DNA of 50,101 nt from CAIMZW01 sp037133095. GTDB lineage: Bacteria > Actinomycetota > Actinomycetes > Nanopelagicales > Nanopelagicaceae. Positions 1 to 8,938 of the stretch are shown piece after piece. The notes under the pieces were generated by a model. That model did no database searches. It was not told where the DNA came from and worked only from the letters and a program-made list of their open reading frames with translations. Where the stretch lies: contig JBAXOT010000011.1 of NCBI GenBank assembly GCA_037133095.1, positions 1 to 50,101 of the forward strand. The letters are read 5' to 3'. The position numbers and the translations under genes were made by a program. The number at the start of each line of letters is the position of its first letter. Position 1 is the stretch's first letter.

Positions 1-54
1 AACTGACGACCTTCCGCTTACAAGGCGGATGCTCTACCACTGAGCTAGGGAGGC
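1..54 (-). tRNA. tRNA-Thr (anticodon TGT), 3' part cut by window edge
   Basis: On the minus strand the RNA begins GCCTCCC at position 54, followed by a D-arm (GCTC, AGTGGTAGA, GC) and an anticodon arm with stem TCCGC/GCGGA around the seven-base loop CTTGTAA. That puts TGT at the anticodon, so it reads threonine ACA codons. The variable region and the start of the T-arm are visible; the rest of the T-arm and the 3' acceptor strand lie beyond position 1, so pairing of the acceptor stem cannot be checked. Confidence 0.88.
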
Positions 55-136
55 GAGTGACGCCGTTGAACGAGCGCTAATTATGACACGCAAATTTGTG
101 CGAATTCTCCCCCGCGTTTAGGGGTATGTTCCGCAT

Positions 137-1054
137 GTGCGCCTCGGAGTCCTAGATGTTGGTTCAAATACCGTCCATCTGCAAGTAGTTGATACCCATG
201 CTGGGGCTAGACCCAACCCCACATTTAACTTTAAAGAGGAGTTGCGCCTCACCGAGTTTCTAGATGCCCAGAATCGCATATCCGATGCCGGAATCTCACA
301 ACTTCGAATTTGTATCAAAAAGGCGCTCGCCCAAGCTAAAGCCGTCGGCACCCAGGAAATGTTGCCAATCGCCACGTCGGCGCTACGCGAGGCTGCAAAT
401 GGCGATGAGATTATTAAAAGCGTGAACACCGATTTTGGAATTGACTTGCAGGTTCTCAGTGGCGATGAAGAAGCAAAACTCACCTTTCTTGCAGCCCGAC
501 GCTGGTTTGGTTGGTCCAGTGGAAGACTTCTTGTCATCGACATTGGCGGCGGCTCGCTGGAGATCGCAGTAGGGGTTGATGAAACTCCCGAAGTCGCGGT
601 ATCCCTACCGCTTGGGGCTGCACGTCTGACTCAAAACCACTTGGTGGGTGACCCATATTCAGAACGGAGCATCAGGGCTCTTCGCGATCATATTGAGTCA
701 CAATTAGACGAAATATTGCCCGCCTTGGTGCATCATCAAAATACAGATCGGGCGATCGCAACCAGCAAAACTTTACGAACATTGGCCAGACTTTGCGGCG
801 ATTGGTTCGGCGGCAATGGAAAGACAATTAAAGTAGATGCGATTCGAAAAATTTCTTCAAAGTTGGGTGGGATGGATCTAGCCGAGCGAACTCGCCTTCC
901 CGGAGTTTCGGCGAACCGAGCCCGACAAATCGTGGCAGGTGCTTATGTCACCGAAAGCGTCATGCGAAATCTTGACCTAGTAGAACTTGAAATTTGCCCT
1001 TGGGCATTGCGCGAAGGCGTTGTTCTTAAGTGGATGGATCGCCGCGAGGGCTGA
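137..1054 (+). CDS. Ppx/GppA family exopolyphosphatase
   Basis: A 305-residue protein of the ASKHA-fold Ppx/GppA family, which removes terminal phosphates from polyphosphate or converts pppGpp to ppGpp. The N-terminal phosphate-1 motif DVGSNTVHL (about residues 7-15) and the central phosphate-2 motif DIGGGSLEI (about 135-143) are both visible. The length matches the short actinobacterial two-lobe form without the C-terminal HD-like extension of E. coli Ppx. The start is GTG 137. It converges on the Nudix/ppk pair, so synthesis and breakdown of polyphosphate are encoded side by side. Whether polyphosphate or pppGpp is preferred cannot be decided from sequence. Confidence 0.88.
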   Translation: MRLGVLDVGSNTVHLQVVDTHAGARPNPTFNFKEELRLTEFLDAQNRISDAGISQLRICIKKALAQAKAVGTQEMLPIATSALREAANGDEIIKSVNTDFGIDLQVLSGDEEAKLTFLAARRWFGWSSGRLLVIDIGGGSLEIAVGVDETPEVAVSLPLGAARLTQNHLVGDPYSERSIRALRDHIESQLDEILPALVHHQNTDRAIATSKTLRTLARLCGDWFGGNGKTIKVDAIRKISSKLGGMDLAERTRLPGVSANRARQIVAGAYVTESVMRNLDLVELEICPWALREGVVLKWMDRREG

Positions 1055-1945
1055 TTACACCCGTGGGGCGGCAATTCGATCGACTTGAAGTACTTCCTTC
1101 TTGCGGTGATGTAGCACATAAGCCTCACCCGGTAATAATTTGGATTCCGGAAGTTCTACATCTACCTTCTTAGTTAATTTCTCCAGCATCCGAGGCAAAA
1201 TTGGGTTGTGACTACATAGCAAAATTGGTTCGTTCGTTTTGATTAATTCCTTGACGTAATCAATCGCCTTATCTTTATTCTTTTTAAATGTGTACTCGCT
1301 GAGGTGGTTGGTGACTTTCGGATCGAGACCGAGTGCCTTGCACATCGCCGAGACGGTGTCGAAGCATCGAACCGCATCTGAGGTATGAACCTCTTCTAAT
1401 CCAAACACTTGATAAATAGAAAGCATGCGCTTTGCTTGTAATTGACCTGTTTGTTCGAGTGGTCGATCTTCATCTTCACCTTGCCACTCGCTCCGGACAA
1501 GAGCCTTTGCATGGCGCAACATGATCATTGGCGAAGAATCATAAGGAACATCAGCAAAGCGCTCCAGAATTTCTCGGTCACTCTCGCGCGTGACTTTTTC
1601 AGTCGCATCGGCCAACGAATGCCACTCCATAACATCGACCTCGTCGTTGGGACGAAATGGACGATCTTCCCCAAGAGCTTCGGCAGCCCAGTAACTGACT
1701 TGCTTTAACCCATCTGGGACGAAATATTCGGATGAACCAATGAAAGGGCCAATGCGGACCTTTAGATTTGTCTCCTCCATCACTTCACGATACGAACACG
1801 CGATGAGAGTTTCTCCTGATTCCAATTTACCTTTTGGCAGCGACCAATCGTCATACCGAGGACGATGAATGATCGCCACGGATACGGATTGATCATCATT
1901 TCGACGCCAGACAACGGCACCGGCAGCAATCACTTGCGCATTCAT
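1055..1945 (-). CDS. MutT1-like Nudix hydrolase fused to histidine phosphatase
   Basis: A 296-residue two-domain protein. The N-terminal half carries a Nudix box running from GKLESGE to REVMEE, the pattern that binds metal and cleaves nucleoside-diphosphate-linked substrates. The C-terminal half starts with an RHAK motif (MLRHAKALV) of the histidine phosphatase superfamily and has a later SHNP histidine. This is the layout of mycobacterial MutT1 (Rv2985), which acts on 8-oxo-(d)GTP and diadenosine polyphosphates and also lies next to ppk. ATG 1945 is chosen because it overlaps the ppk stop as ATGA; a longer form from GTG 1963 would add six residues inside ppk. Confidence 0.88.
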   Translation of the reverse strand: MNAQVIAAGAVVWRRNDDQSVSVAIIHRPRYDDWSLPKGKLESGETLIACSYREVMEETNLKVRIGPFIGSSEYFVPDGLKQVSYWAAEALGEDRPFRPNDEVDVMEWHSLADATEKVTRESDREILERFADVPYDSSPMIMLRHAKALVRSEWQGEDEDRPLEQTGQLQAKRMLSIYQVFGLEEVHTSDAVRCFDTVSAMCKALGLDPKVTNHLSEYTFKKNKDKAIDYVKELIKTNEPILLCSHNPILPRMLEKLTKKVDVELPESKLLPGEAYVLHHRKKEVLQVDRIAAPRV

Positions 1946-4026
1946 CCTCGGGCTCGATACCACTCGATAGAAGCGGCGTGAAGATCTTGAAGACGATTGC
2001 CATGTTCATCAAATTGCAGATGCCGCCACGTGCCGTCTGGATTCATCTCCCACTTGCTCATGCCATCAGAAAGATAAGTGTCGATAGCTCGAATCAAGAG
2101 TCGCTTATGGTCAGTCTGCACAATCTTCACCATGCTCTCAACTCGCCGGTCCAGATTTCGGTGCATCAAATCGGCGCTGCCGATCCAAAGTTCATCTTCT
2201 CCGCCATTTGCAAAATGAATTATTCGAGAATGCTCTAAAAATCGACCCAATATGGATACGGCTCGGATGTTCTCTGAAAGACCAGGAACTCCAGGTCGAA
2301 TGGCACATATGCCTCGCACTACGAGATCAATCTTTACCCCAGCATTGGACGCCTTGTACAAGGCTTCGACAAAATCCTCATCTAAAATGGAATTAAGTTT
2401 CATCCGAATAAAAGCGGGTTTTCCAGCCTGGTGATTCTCAATCTCTTTTTCTATCCGCTCTAACAAGCCACTTCGAAGAGTTCGCGGCGCCACGAGAATC
2501 CGTTGAAAAGATGTTTGAGGGGCAAATCCAGAAAGTTGATTAAAGAGCTTATTAACATCATCGCCGAGGACAGGATCGGCACTGAGAATTCCAAAATCTT
2601 CATAGAGTCTGGCGGTCTTTGGGTTGTAATTTCCCGTCCCCATATGAACATAACGACGAATTCCGTGCAACTCTTCCCTGACGATAAGTGAGAGTTTTGC
2701 GTGGGTCTTTAGTCCGACGAGGCCATAGACCACGTGAACGCCAGCATCTTCCAGTGCCCTCGCCCATCGAACGTTGGCGAGTTCATCGAAGCGTGCTCGA
2801 ATTTCAACTACTGCAAGAACCTGCTTACCAGCTTCTGCCGCCTCTATGAGTGCTTGCACGATTGGTGAGTCACCTGAAGTTCGATACAGGGTTTGCTTGA
2901 TCGCTAACACTGAAGGATCGGTGGCAGCCGCCTGTAAAAATCGAACGACCGAAGAGGTAAAAGACTCGTAAGGATGATGCAAGATAACTTCTCTCCGACG
3001 AATCGCGTCAAAGAAATCATCTGTCGAATCAGGATTGAGATCTCGCAGATCCCAGGCAACTTGATTTCTGAAAGCTGGAAATTTCAAAGTTGGACGGTCA
3101 AGATCCGCAATTCGAAATAGCCCAGTTAAATCAAGTGGTTCTGGATAGCGGCTGATGTCTTGTTCGCGAATTCCAAGTTCATCCATCAGTGTTTCGAGGA
3201 GTTCCGGCTTAATATCTTTATCTACTTCAAGCCTCACGGGTGGACCGAATTTCCGACGCAACAATTCTTGTTCCATTGAGGCCAGCAAATTTTCAGACTC
3301 TTCTTCTTCGAGCTCTAGGTCTGCATTTCGAGTTAACCGGAACGTGTAGTAATCCTCAATTTCCATTCCTGGAAAGAGTTCAGCGAGATTGGCAATGATG
3401 ACTTCTTCCAGTGGAATAAAGCGTTTTGCCTCATATTTTTGAGTTTCAACAAATCGCGGCAAATTAGATGGAACTTTCACACGGGCAAAAAGTTCTTGAT
3501 CGGTGTCGGGTTTTCTGACGACTACAGCCAGATTTAATGACAAACCCGAAATATAAGGAAATGGGTGCGACGGATCCACTGCCAAAGGTGTTAGGACCGG
3601 AAAAATCCGCTCGTGAAAGAGTTTATTGACATAAGCCTTCTCGTCATCATTCAGATCAGACCATTTCGAAAGACCGATCCCTTGTTCGTGCAAGTGCGGT
3701 AACAGGTGGTCATGAAAACATCTTGTCTGTCGGTCGATAAGTTCAGCAGTCTTGCGCGAGATAGCCGCCATCAATTCAACTGGCGAATAACCTGCGGTAT
3801 TTACCTTGGTTACACCGGCTTCTAATTTTCGTTTAAGAGTGGCGACCCGAATCATAAAAAAGTCATCGAGGTTCGAAGAGAAAATTGCGAGGAACCGACA
3901 TCGCTCTAAGAGTGGAGTTTCTGGATCTTCGGCCAATTCCAACACGCGCTCATTGAACGCGAGCCAACTTATTTCGCGATCGACGAGACGTTCGCGTGGG
4001 TTTTCAGCGATGGAATGGGAAGACAT
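1942..4026 (-). CDS. ppk: Polyphosphate kinase 1
   Basis: A 694-residue PPK1, which reversibly polymerises the gamma-phosphate of ATP into polyphosphate. It has the N-terminal helical domain (REISWLAFNERVLELA), the middle domain (LTPLAVDPSHPFPYISGLS), and two phospholipase-D-like catalytic domains. The motif VGLKTHAKL (around residue 445) holds the histidine expected to be phosphorylated, and HPYESF and IKQTLYRT precede it. Length is as usual for PPK1. The downstream MutT1-like gene overlaps the stop, so the pair is probably one translationally coupled transcript. About 60 bp separate it from the SGNH gene upstream. Confidence 0.96.
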   Translation of the reverse strand: MSSHSIAENPRERLVDREISWLAFNERVLELAEDPETPLLERCRFLAIFSSNLDDFFMIRVATLKRKLEAGVTKVNTAGYSPVELMAAISRKTAELIDRQTRCFHDHLLPHLHEQGIGLSKWSDLNDDEKAYVNKLFHERIFPVLTPLAVDPSHPFPYISGLSLNLAVVVRKPDTDQELFARVKVPSNLPRFVETQKYEAKRFIPLEEVIIANLAELFPGMEIEDYYTFRLTRNADLELEEEESENLLASMEQELLRRKFGPPVRLEVDKDIKPELLETLMDELGIREQDISRYPEPLDLTGLFRIADLDRPTLKFPAFRNQVAWDLRDLNPDSTDDFFDAIRRREVILHHPYESFTSSVVRFLQAAATDPSVLAIKQTLYRTSGDSPIVQALIEAAEAGKQVLAVVEIRARFDELANVRWARALEDAGVHVVYGLVGLKTHAKLSLIVREELHGIRRYVHMGTGNYNPKTARLYEDFGILSADPVLGDDVNKLFNQLSGFAPQTSFQRILVAPRTLRSGLLERIEKEIENHQAGKPAFIRMKLNSILDEDFVEALYKASNAGVKIDLVVRGICAIRPGVPGLSENIRAVSILGRFLEHSRIIHFANGGEDELWIGSADLMHRNLDRRVESMVKIVQTDHKRLLIRAIDTYLSDGMSKWEMNPDGTWRHLQFDEHGNRLQDLHAASIEWYRARG

Positions 4027-4086
4027 AAGAGTATTTTGCTTGAAATCTATGAATAAGAGGTAACCAATCGGGGTTTATTGCCTGAA

Positions 4087-4872
4087 CTAGCGAAAATCCG
4101 CCCACTTGACGGGTTGGTAATGCTTGGCTTCTCGCCCATCACCCGAGGATTTTCCCCGAACTCGACGCCAAATCCACGGTATCGCGAAGGAATACAGCCA
4201 TTTTGCATCGTCAAATAAGTCAGCAATTTTCGACTTGTCTGGCGGTGGCGGCAGGGGGACTTTCCAGCCAGAATCAAAGTCCATGCCGAGTTTTTCTAAG
4301 ACTCCTTGGGCCACCCTGTGATGTCCAGCTGCATTGAGGTGAAGTCGGTCGGGGGCGAGAAAGCGCCGATCGGAGAGAAAGAGCGCTTCCTTCCATTCAA
4401 TCAAGATAGCCCCGAGATCTGCAGCCACGACTCGAACATTGTTGTTGAAATCTTTAAACCGGCTTTCCCACAATTCTGCAGTTTTCCCCTTGCCCGTCGC
4501 CTTTTCTATGACCGTGAATAGAACGAGCGTTGCTCCGGTTTCTGAAAGTTCAGTCGCACCTTGTCGATACAAATCAAAGGTTGTCTCTGGCCGATAATTT
4601 GGACGCAAAACATCATTTGCGCCGGCATGAAAGGAGACGAGGGTTTGCGGACCGTCAATGAATTTCTTTGCAATCGGAATCTGATCTGAAATGACTTGAC
4701 CCAATAATTTTCCGCGAATAGCTAAATTCATGTAGGTAAAGTGCGGATCTCTAATTGCGAATTCGTCCGCGAGCCGATCGGCCCATCCGCGGTAATTTTC
4801 ACCAACAATGTCATCGCACATGCCCTCGGTCATGGAATCTCCGAGAGCGATGTAGCGATGAAAAGATGGCAT
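4087..4872 (-). CDS. SGNH/GDSL-type hydrolase
   Basis: A 261-residue single-domain esterase-like protein. Block I is ALGDSMTEG with the nucleophilic serine, block III is HAGANDV with the GxND oxyanion asparagine, and block V is DRLHLNAAGH with the catalytic Asp and His. No signal peptide is seen, so it is probably cytoplasmic. The start is ATG 4872, with GGAT just upstream. A longer reading frame to about 5001 would overlap rlmB and lacks family similarity. It is the last gene of the ptsH-ispF-cysS-rlmB run. The substrate (acyl ester or deacetylation target) is not indicated. Confidence 0.85.
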   Translation of the reverse strand: MPSFHRYIALGDSMTEGMCDDIVGENYRGWADRLADEFAIRDPHFTYMNLAIRGKLLGQVISDQIPIAKKFIDGPQTLVSFHAGANDVLRPNYRPETTFDLYRQGATELSETGATLVLFTVIEKATGKGKTAELWESRFKDFNNNVRVVAADLGAILIEWKEALFLSDRRFLAPDRLHLNAAGHHRVAQGVLEKLGMDFDSGWKVPLPPPPDKSKIADLFDDAKWLYSFAIPWIWRRVRGKSSGDGREAKHYQPVKWADFR

Positions 4873-4886
4873 TTCGATCCTTATAT

Positions 4887-5726
4887 TTACTCTGGCTTGT
4901 TTCGTTCTTGTGCAATCCAATACATGACAACCGCGGTTGCCACGCTGGCGTTCAATGATTCGACGGTGGATTCCATCGGAATTGAGAGAACCAGATCGCA
5001 CTTTTCGCGCGCCAAACGGGATATTCCTTTTCCTTCAGATCCGACGATCAAATATACGGACTCGCTGGCGAGTGAGAATTTTGGCAAAGACTCATCGCCC
5101 TCGGCATCTAGACCCACGACAAAGAATCCCGCCTTCTTGGCATCCTCAATAGATCGAACCATGTTGGTAACTTGCGAAATTGGCAATCGAGCTGCGGCTC
5201 CGGCAGATGACTTCCAGGCTGAACCTGTCATTGCGGCATTACGACGTTCTGGAATCACAACACCATCAGCGCCAAAAGCGGCAGCGCTCCGAACGATTGC
5301 GCCTAAGTTATGGGGATCGGTCACGCCATCAAGACCAATGAGCAAACCGGGCTTCTTCGCCTTTGCTAAAAGTTCATCAAAGGGGGAATAGTGAAATGGC
5401 TTGATTACGAGTGCTATACCTTGGTGTGTAGTCGTTCCGGTAAGTCCATCTAATTGACCCCGAGGAACTTCTTTGATCGGCAGATCCGCATTCTTTGCCA
5501 GCCGAATTGCTTCAGCCATACGCTCATCAATTTCAGCACGTTCGGCAATAACTAATTCTTTCGCTGGAATTTTTGCCCGAAGTGCCTCAACCACGCTATT
5601 CCGGCCAGCAACGGCATCGGCATTCGGCCTGGTTTCCAATCGAGAAGCCGGGTTTCTTCGCGGGGCAGAAGATGAAGTTCGTTTTGGCGCGGCCTCGGCT
5701 GCGCGACGCTTTTTACCGGGTCGCAT
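4887..5726 (-). CDS. rlmB: 23S rRNA (guanosine-2'-O-)-methyltransferase RlmB-like
   Basis: A 279-residue SpoU/TrmH-family methyltransferase that 2'-O-methylates ribose in rRNA. It has a basic low-complexity N-terminus (about residues 1-38), a substrate-binding domain (NSVVEALRAKIPAKELVIAE), then the SPOUT knot with DGVTDPHNLGAIVRSA, IVGSEGKGIS and the cofactor-binding IPMESTVESLNASVATAV. The family and the place directly downstream of cysS match the actinobacterial cysS-rlmB pair. The ATG start overlaps the cysS stop as TGATG. The exact methylated nucleotide is inferred from the family only. Confidence 0.92.
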   Translation of the reverse strand: MRPGKKRRAAEAAPKRTSSSAPRRNPASRLETRPNADAVAGRNSVVEALRAKIPAKELVIAERAEIDERMAEAIRLAKNADLPIKEVPRGQLDGLTGTTTHQGIALVIKPFHYSPFDELLAKAKKPGLLIGLDGVTDPHNLGAIVRSAAAFGADGVVIPERRNAAMTGSAWKSSAGAAARLPISQVTNMVRSIEDAKKAGFFVVGLDAEGDESLPKFSLASESVYLIVGSEGKGISRLAREKCDLVLSIPMESTVESLNASVATAVVMYWIAQERNKPE

Positions 5727-7111
5727 CAGCGTGCCATTGTCCAGCGTGGGCCGGCAGGAGTGTCTTCAATGAGTATTCCTAACTCTAAAATCTGATCACG
5801 AATTGCATCGGCTGATGCAAAATCTCTTCGAGCGCGTGCTGCTTCACGTTGGGACAAAGCCAACTTCACCAATCCATCAATTGCACCATCGTCACCTTTA
5901 GCAGAGCCAGCGAATGCTGGGTCGAATGGGTCGCAACCAAGGATAGAGAGTGCGCCTCTTACTTGAGCAGAGGTGCGATCAACTTCTTGGACATCATTTG
6001 CCGCGAGCGCGGTATTTCCGATTCGAACCAAATCCGAAATCTCGGCAAGACCAGTGGGAACGGAGAGATCATCATTCATGGCAGCAGCAAATGGCTGCGA
6101 AATTTCCCGTTTAATCTCAGCACCCAACACCTCTTGCGCGCGGAGGAGGAAGCCTTCAATTCTGCGGAAGTTAACGCAATTCTCTTCGAGAGCCTCAAAG
6201 GAAAATTCGGTCATCGATCGATAATGCGCACCGCCCAGATACCAACGAAGTTCGATACCCCTGACTTGCTTCACTATCTCTGAAACCAATAATGAATTCC
6301 CTAGTGACTTACTCATTTTTTCACCAGAAGCCGTCACCCATGCGTTGTGCATCCAAATGCGTGCGAAACCCCAACCTGCGCTCTCTGATTGGGCAATTTC
6401 ATTTTCATGATGAGGGAAAATTAAATCGAGCCCGCCACCGTGAATATCAAACTCTGCACCAAGGTAGGTATGAGCCATTGCCGAGCACTCGAGGTGCCAG
6501 CCGGGTCTGCCATCTCCCCATGGAGTGGGCCAAGATGGATCGCCAGGCTTTGCGGCCTTCCATAAGGCAAAATCTCTTGGATCTTTTTTGAAGGTCGCTT
6601 CGGAGTCATCTGCGGATTGCAGGTCATCCAACTTCTGATTCGACAAGGTGAGGTAAGAGTCCAAGGATCGAACGCTCAGATATACATCGCCATTTCCTGG
6701 GGCATAAGCCTTGCCATTCTCAATAAGGATCTGCATCAACTCAATCATTTGAGTGATGTGACCGGTGGCCCTAGGTTCATACGTTGGCGGCAATACATTG
6801 AGCGTCGAATAAGCCCAGGCAAATGCACGCTCGTATTTACTAGCCACTGCCCACCACGGCATGCCTTCATGAACCGCCTTATGGAGAATTTTGTCATCGA
6901 TATCTGTGACGTTGCGAATCAGGGTGACCTCATATCCAATGTGGGTCAACCATCTCCGTAAAATATCGAAGTTGATGCCACTACGGATGTGACCGATGTG
7001 TGGTTCGGCTTGCACTGTTGCACCGCAGAGATAAATTCCCGCTTTGCCAGGAATTAAGGGAAGAAATTCAGATGTAGAACGAGTGAGAGTGTTGTACAGC
7101 GAAAGGCTCAT
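5726..7111 (-). CDS. cysS: Cysteinyl-tRNA synthetase
   Basis: A 461-residue class I synthetase that charges tRNA-Cys. The HIGH-type signature PHIGHIRSG lies near residue 38, and KMSKSLGNS near the middle. Zinc ligands are supplied by Cys in YLCGATV, Cys in ECSAM, and FPHHENE. MshC, the mycothiol cysteine ligase, is a related family common in this phylum, but the PHIGHIR form, the length and the ispF-cysS-rlmB setting all favour CysS. The CGATVQ sequence departs slightly from the usual CGPTVY. The start overlaps the ispF stop as ATGA. Confidence 0.95.
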   Translation of the reverse strand: MSLSLYNTLTRSTSEFLPLIPGKAGIYLCGATVQAEPHIGHIRSGINFDILRRWLTHIGYEVTLIRNVTDIDDKILHKAVHEGMPWWAVASKYERAFAWAYSTLNVLPPTYEPRATGHITQMIELMQILIENGKAYAPGNGDVYLSVRSLDSYLTLSNQKLDDLQSADDSEATFKKDPRDFALWKAAKPGDPSWPTPWGDGRPGWHLECSAMAHTYLGAEFDIHGGGLDLIFPHHENEIAQSESAGWGFARIWMHNAWVTASGEKMSKSLGNSLLVSEIVKQVRGIELRWYLGGAHYRSMTEFSFEALEENCVNFRRIEGFLLRAQEVLGAEIKREISQPFAAAMNDDLSVPTGLAEISDLVRIGNTALAANDVQEVDRTSAQVRGALSILGCDPFDPAFAGSAKGDDGAIDGLVKLALSQREAARARRDFASADAIRDQILELGILIEDTPAGPRWTMAR

Positions 7112-7584
7112 GGCGCAATAACCAACGCGCTGGCGATTGCCGCAACCCCTTCGCCACGACCGGTAAATCCCAGATGATCAGTGGTCGTTGCGGATACCGA
7201 TACCGGAGCTCCCAGAGCATCAGAGAGCACGCGCTGAGCCTCCTCGCGGCGGCCACGAATTTTCGGCTCATTTCCGACAATTTGGACAGATGCATTCACA
7301 ATTGTGAATTTTAGCCCAGAAACATAGTCACGTAAGTGATAAAGCATTGCCACACCGCTGGCATCTTTCCATTGCTCTTGATCGATGCCGAAGAGATCAC
7401 CGAGATCGCCGAGTTGGCAGGCGGATAACACGGCATCGCAAATGGCATGCACGGCAACGTCACCATCAGAATGCCCAATCATCCCCATGGAGTCTGGCCA
7501 AGTCAGCCCAGCGAGATGGCAGGGACCAGCCGCGCCAACCTGATGCGAGTCGACGCCTATCCCAGTTCGAAAGTTAGAGCTCAA
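7108..7584 (-). CDS. ispF: 2-C-methyl-D-erythritol 2,4-cyclodiphosphate synthase
   Basis: A 158-residue IspF, the MEP-pathway enzyme that cyclises CDP-methylerythritol 2-phosphate. Metal-binding Asp and His are in GIGVDSHQVG near the N-terminus; the HSDGDVAVHA motif and the C-terminal TTDHLGFTGRGEG are present. Length is typical. The only reasonable start is TTG 7584, which overlaps the ptsH stop as TTGA, so its translation is likely coupled to HPr. In mycobacteria ispD directly precedes ispF; here ptsH occupies that place and ispD homologues lie more than 10 kb away. Confidence 0.95.
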   Translation of the reverse strand: MSSNFRTGIGVDSHQVGAAGPCHLAGLTWPDSMGMIGHSDGDVAVHAICDAVLSACQLGDLGDLFGIDQEQWKDASGVAMLYHLRDYVSGLKFTIVNASVQIVGNEPKIRGRREEAQRVLSDALGAPVSVSATTTDHLGFTGRGEGVAAIASALVIAP

Positions 7585-7856
7585 TGATCCGGATTTTCAA
7601 CTATGGCGCGCAGCGCTTGAACTGTGGCATCTTCGCTTTCGCCAGTCACCTCAACCAATATTTCATCGCCACATTTAACGCCTAAAGTCATTACGCGAAG
7701 CACACTTGCGCCATCAACGGGAGTTGAAACTTCACCGTTAACAACCTTGGAAAGTCGCACTGAGCACCCCGAGGATTTAGCGCTGGCGGCAAAAAGGGCG
7801 GCTGGGCGGGCATGAAGGCCAACCGCAGAGGCGACCAAAGTTCGAAATTCTTTCAT
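7581..7856 (-). CDS. ptsH: Phosphocarrier protein HPr of the PTS
   Basis: A 91-residue HPr, the small carrier that takes phosphate from Enzyme I on a histidine and passes it to EIIA. The active site is GLHARPAA with His15 in the canonical position. The region equivalent to the regulatory Ser46 reads GASVLRVMTLGV: the serine is kept, but the neighbouring Lys found in Bacillus HPr is Ala. No HPr kinase is visible here. It is transcribed away from the E1/E2/Enzyme I genes from a shared 80-bp intergenic region and heads the ispF-cysS-rlmB operon, an unusual arrangement. Confidence 0.94.
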   Translation of the reverse strand: MKEFRTLVASAVGLHARPAALFAASAKSSGCSVRLSKVVNGEVSTPVDGASVLRVMTLGVKCGDEILVEVTGESEDATVQALRAIVENPDH

Positions 7857-7910
7857 GGGCGTAGCGTACCTACAGCAAAAGTAGTGTTTAATATGGACAT
7901 CTATTCATGC

Positions 7911-7928
7911 TGTTGCACATATGTGAAA
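7911..7928. promoter_or_regulatory. Palindrome between ptsH and the E1 alpha gene
   Basis: The 10-bp perfect palindrome CACATATGTG (7916-7925), extended to TTnCACATATGTGnAA, lies in the 80-bp divergent region and ends about 12 bp before the E1 alpha ATG. It is a plausible operator covering the rightward start site. The natural candidate regulator is the SorC-family protein encoded 5 kb downstream, but the site does not match the palindrome before that gene closely, so the assignment is open. Confidence 0.4.
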
Positions 7929-7936
7929 GTTGAATA

Positions 7937-8938
7937 ATGACCACTTTAGAACTTTTGACTGGCCATCCACTCAGTTCGCCTGAGCATGCAAAGTACGCCT
8001 ACCTGTATATGAATCGTATTCGTAAATTTGAAGAAGCGGTTGAAGATTTATTTGGGCGCGGCATGATGCACGGAACTATGCATTTATCCATTGGTCAAGA
8101 AGCCTCTCCCACCGGAGTTTGCCTGGCTCTGAACATCGATGATCAAATCACCTCGACACATAGAGGTCACGGCCATTGCATTGCAAAAGGCGCAGATCTG
8201 ACTCGAATGATTGCCGAACTTTTAGGGAAAGAAATCGGCTATTGCGGCGGTCGAGGTGGCAGCATGCACATTGCCGACGTAGAGACCGGCAACCTTGGCG
8301 CCAATGGTGTTGTTGGTGGTGGCATTCCCATCGCTGTAGGTGCGGCTCTCGCCTCAAAAATGATGGCTAAAGGAACCGTAGTTGTTTCTTTCTTCGGTGA
8401 CGGTGCCCTGAATGAAGGAGCTTTCCACGAAGCTGCCAACATGGCGGCAATCTGGAAATTGCCGGTGATTTTTGTCTGCGAAAATAATAAATATGGGATG
8501 AGCTCTTCAACCGCGAAAGCATTCGCCCTGGAAAAACTTTCCGATCGGGCTCTCGGTTACGGATTCCCTGGCATCACTATTGACGGCAACGATGTCGTAG
8601 CCGTTTACGAGGCGACAGAGGCAGCAGTTCGTCGTGCTAAAGAAGGTGGCGGACCAACTTTGATCGAAGCACAGACATATCGCTGGAAGGGCCACTCCCG
8701 TTCTGATAAGAATCTTTATCGGACTAAGGAAGAGATTGACGAGTGGAAAGCCGTTGATCCAATACTCCGATTTAAGAATGTTCTGCTCGAGCGCAATTTT
8801 GCAACCGCCGAGGAACTCGCAGAAATTGAGAAGCGCGCAACCGATCAAGTTATCGAAGCTGTAAATGTTGCCGTTAAAGCAACACCCGCTGATCCAGCCG
8901 GATTAATCGATGCAGTCTTTAAGAAGGTGTCCGCATGA
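7937..8938 (+). CDS. TPP-dependent 2-oxoacid/acetoin dehydrogenase E1 alpha
   Basis: A 333-residue E1 alpha subunit of an alpha2-beta2 2-oxoacid dehydrogenase, which decarboxylates a 2-oxo acid or cleaves acetoin with thiamine diphosphate. The TPP motif runs from GDG at 154-156 to NN at 183-184 (GDGALNEGAFHEAAN, CENNKYGMS). HRGHGHCIAKG and GGRGGSMHI are typical of AcoA/PdhA-type proteins. The family cannot tell pyruvate from acetoin or branched-chain acids by eye. It heads a rightward run with E1 beta, E2 and ptsI, with start/stop overlaps between the first three. That places a decarboxylating dehydrogenase in the PTS locus. Confidence 0.92.
   Translation: MTTLELLTGHPLSSPEHAKYAYLYMNRIRKFEEAVEDLFGRGMMHGTMHLSIGQEASPTGVCLALNIDDQITSTHRGHGHCIAKGADLTRMIAELLGKEIGYCGGRGGSMHIADVETGNLGANGVVGGGIPIAVGAALASKMMAKGTVVVSFFGDGALNEGAFHEAANMAAIWKLPVIFVCENNKYGMSSSTAKAFALEKLSDRALGYGFPGITIDGNDVVAVYEATEAAVRRAKEGGGPTLIEAQTYRWKGHSRSDKNLYRTKEEIDEWKAVDPILRFKNVLLERNFATAEELAEIEKRATDQVIEAVNVAVKATPADPAGLIDAVFKKVSA

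Noticed and set aside
4741..5391. Long open frame (216 codons) on the plus strand opposite the SGNH hydrolase and rlmB genes
   Set aside because: Both minus-strand proteins have complete family motifs; the antisense frame has no recognisable domain and lies across two real genes.
5726..7111. MshC (mycothiol cysteine ligase) instead of CysS
   Set aside because: The HIGH-region text PHIGHIR, the 461-residue length and the ispF-cysS-rlmB order fit CysS; MshC is shorter and has a different HIGH region.
7603..7625. Partial similarity (GGCGCGC, then TTGAACTG) to the tRNA-3' fragment at 20936, which could be the left end of an insertion
   Set aside because: The match is interrupted, lies inside the ptsH coding region and misses the GATTCGAA core, so it does not support an attachment pair.
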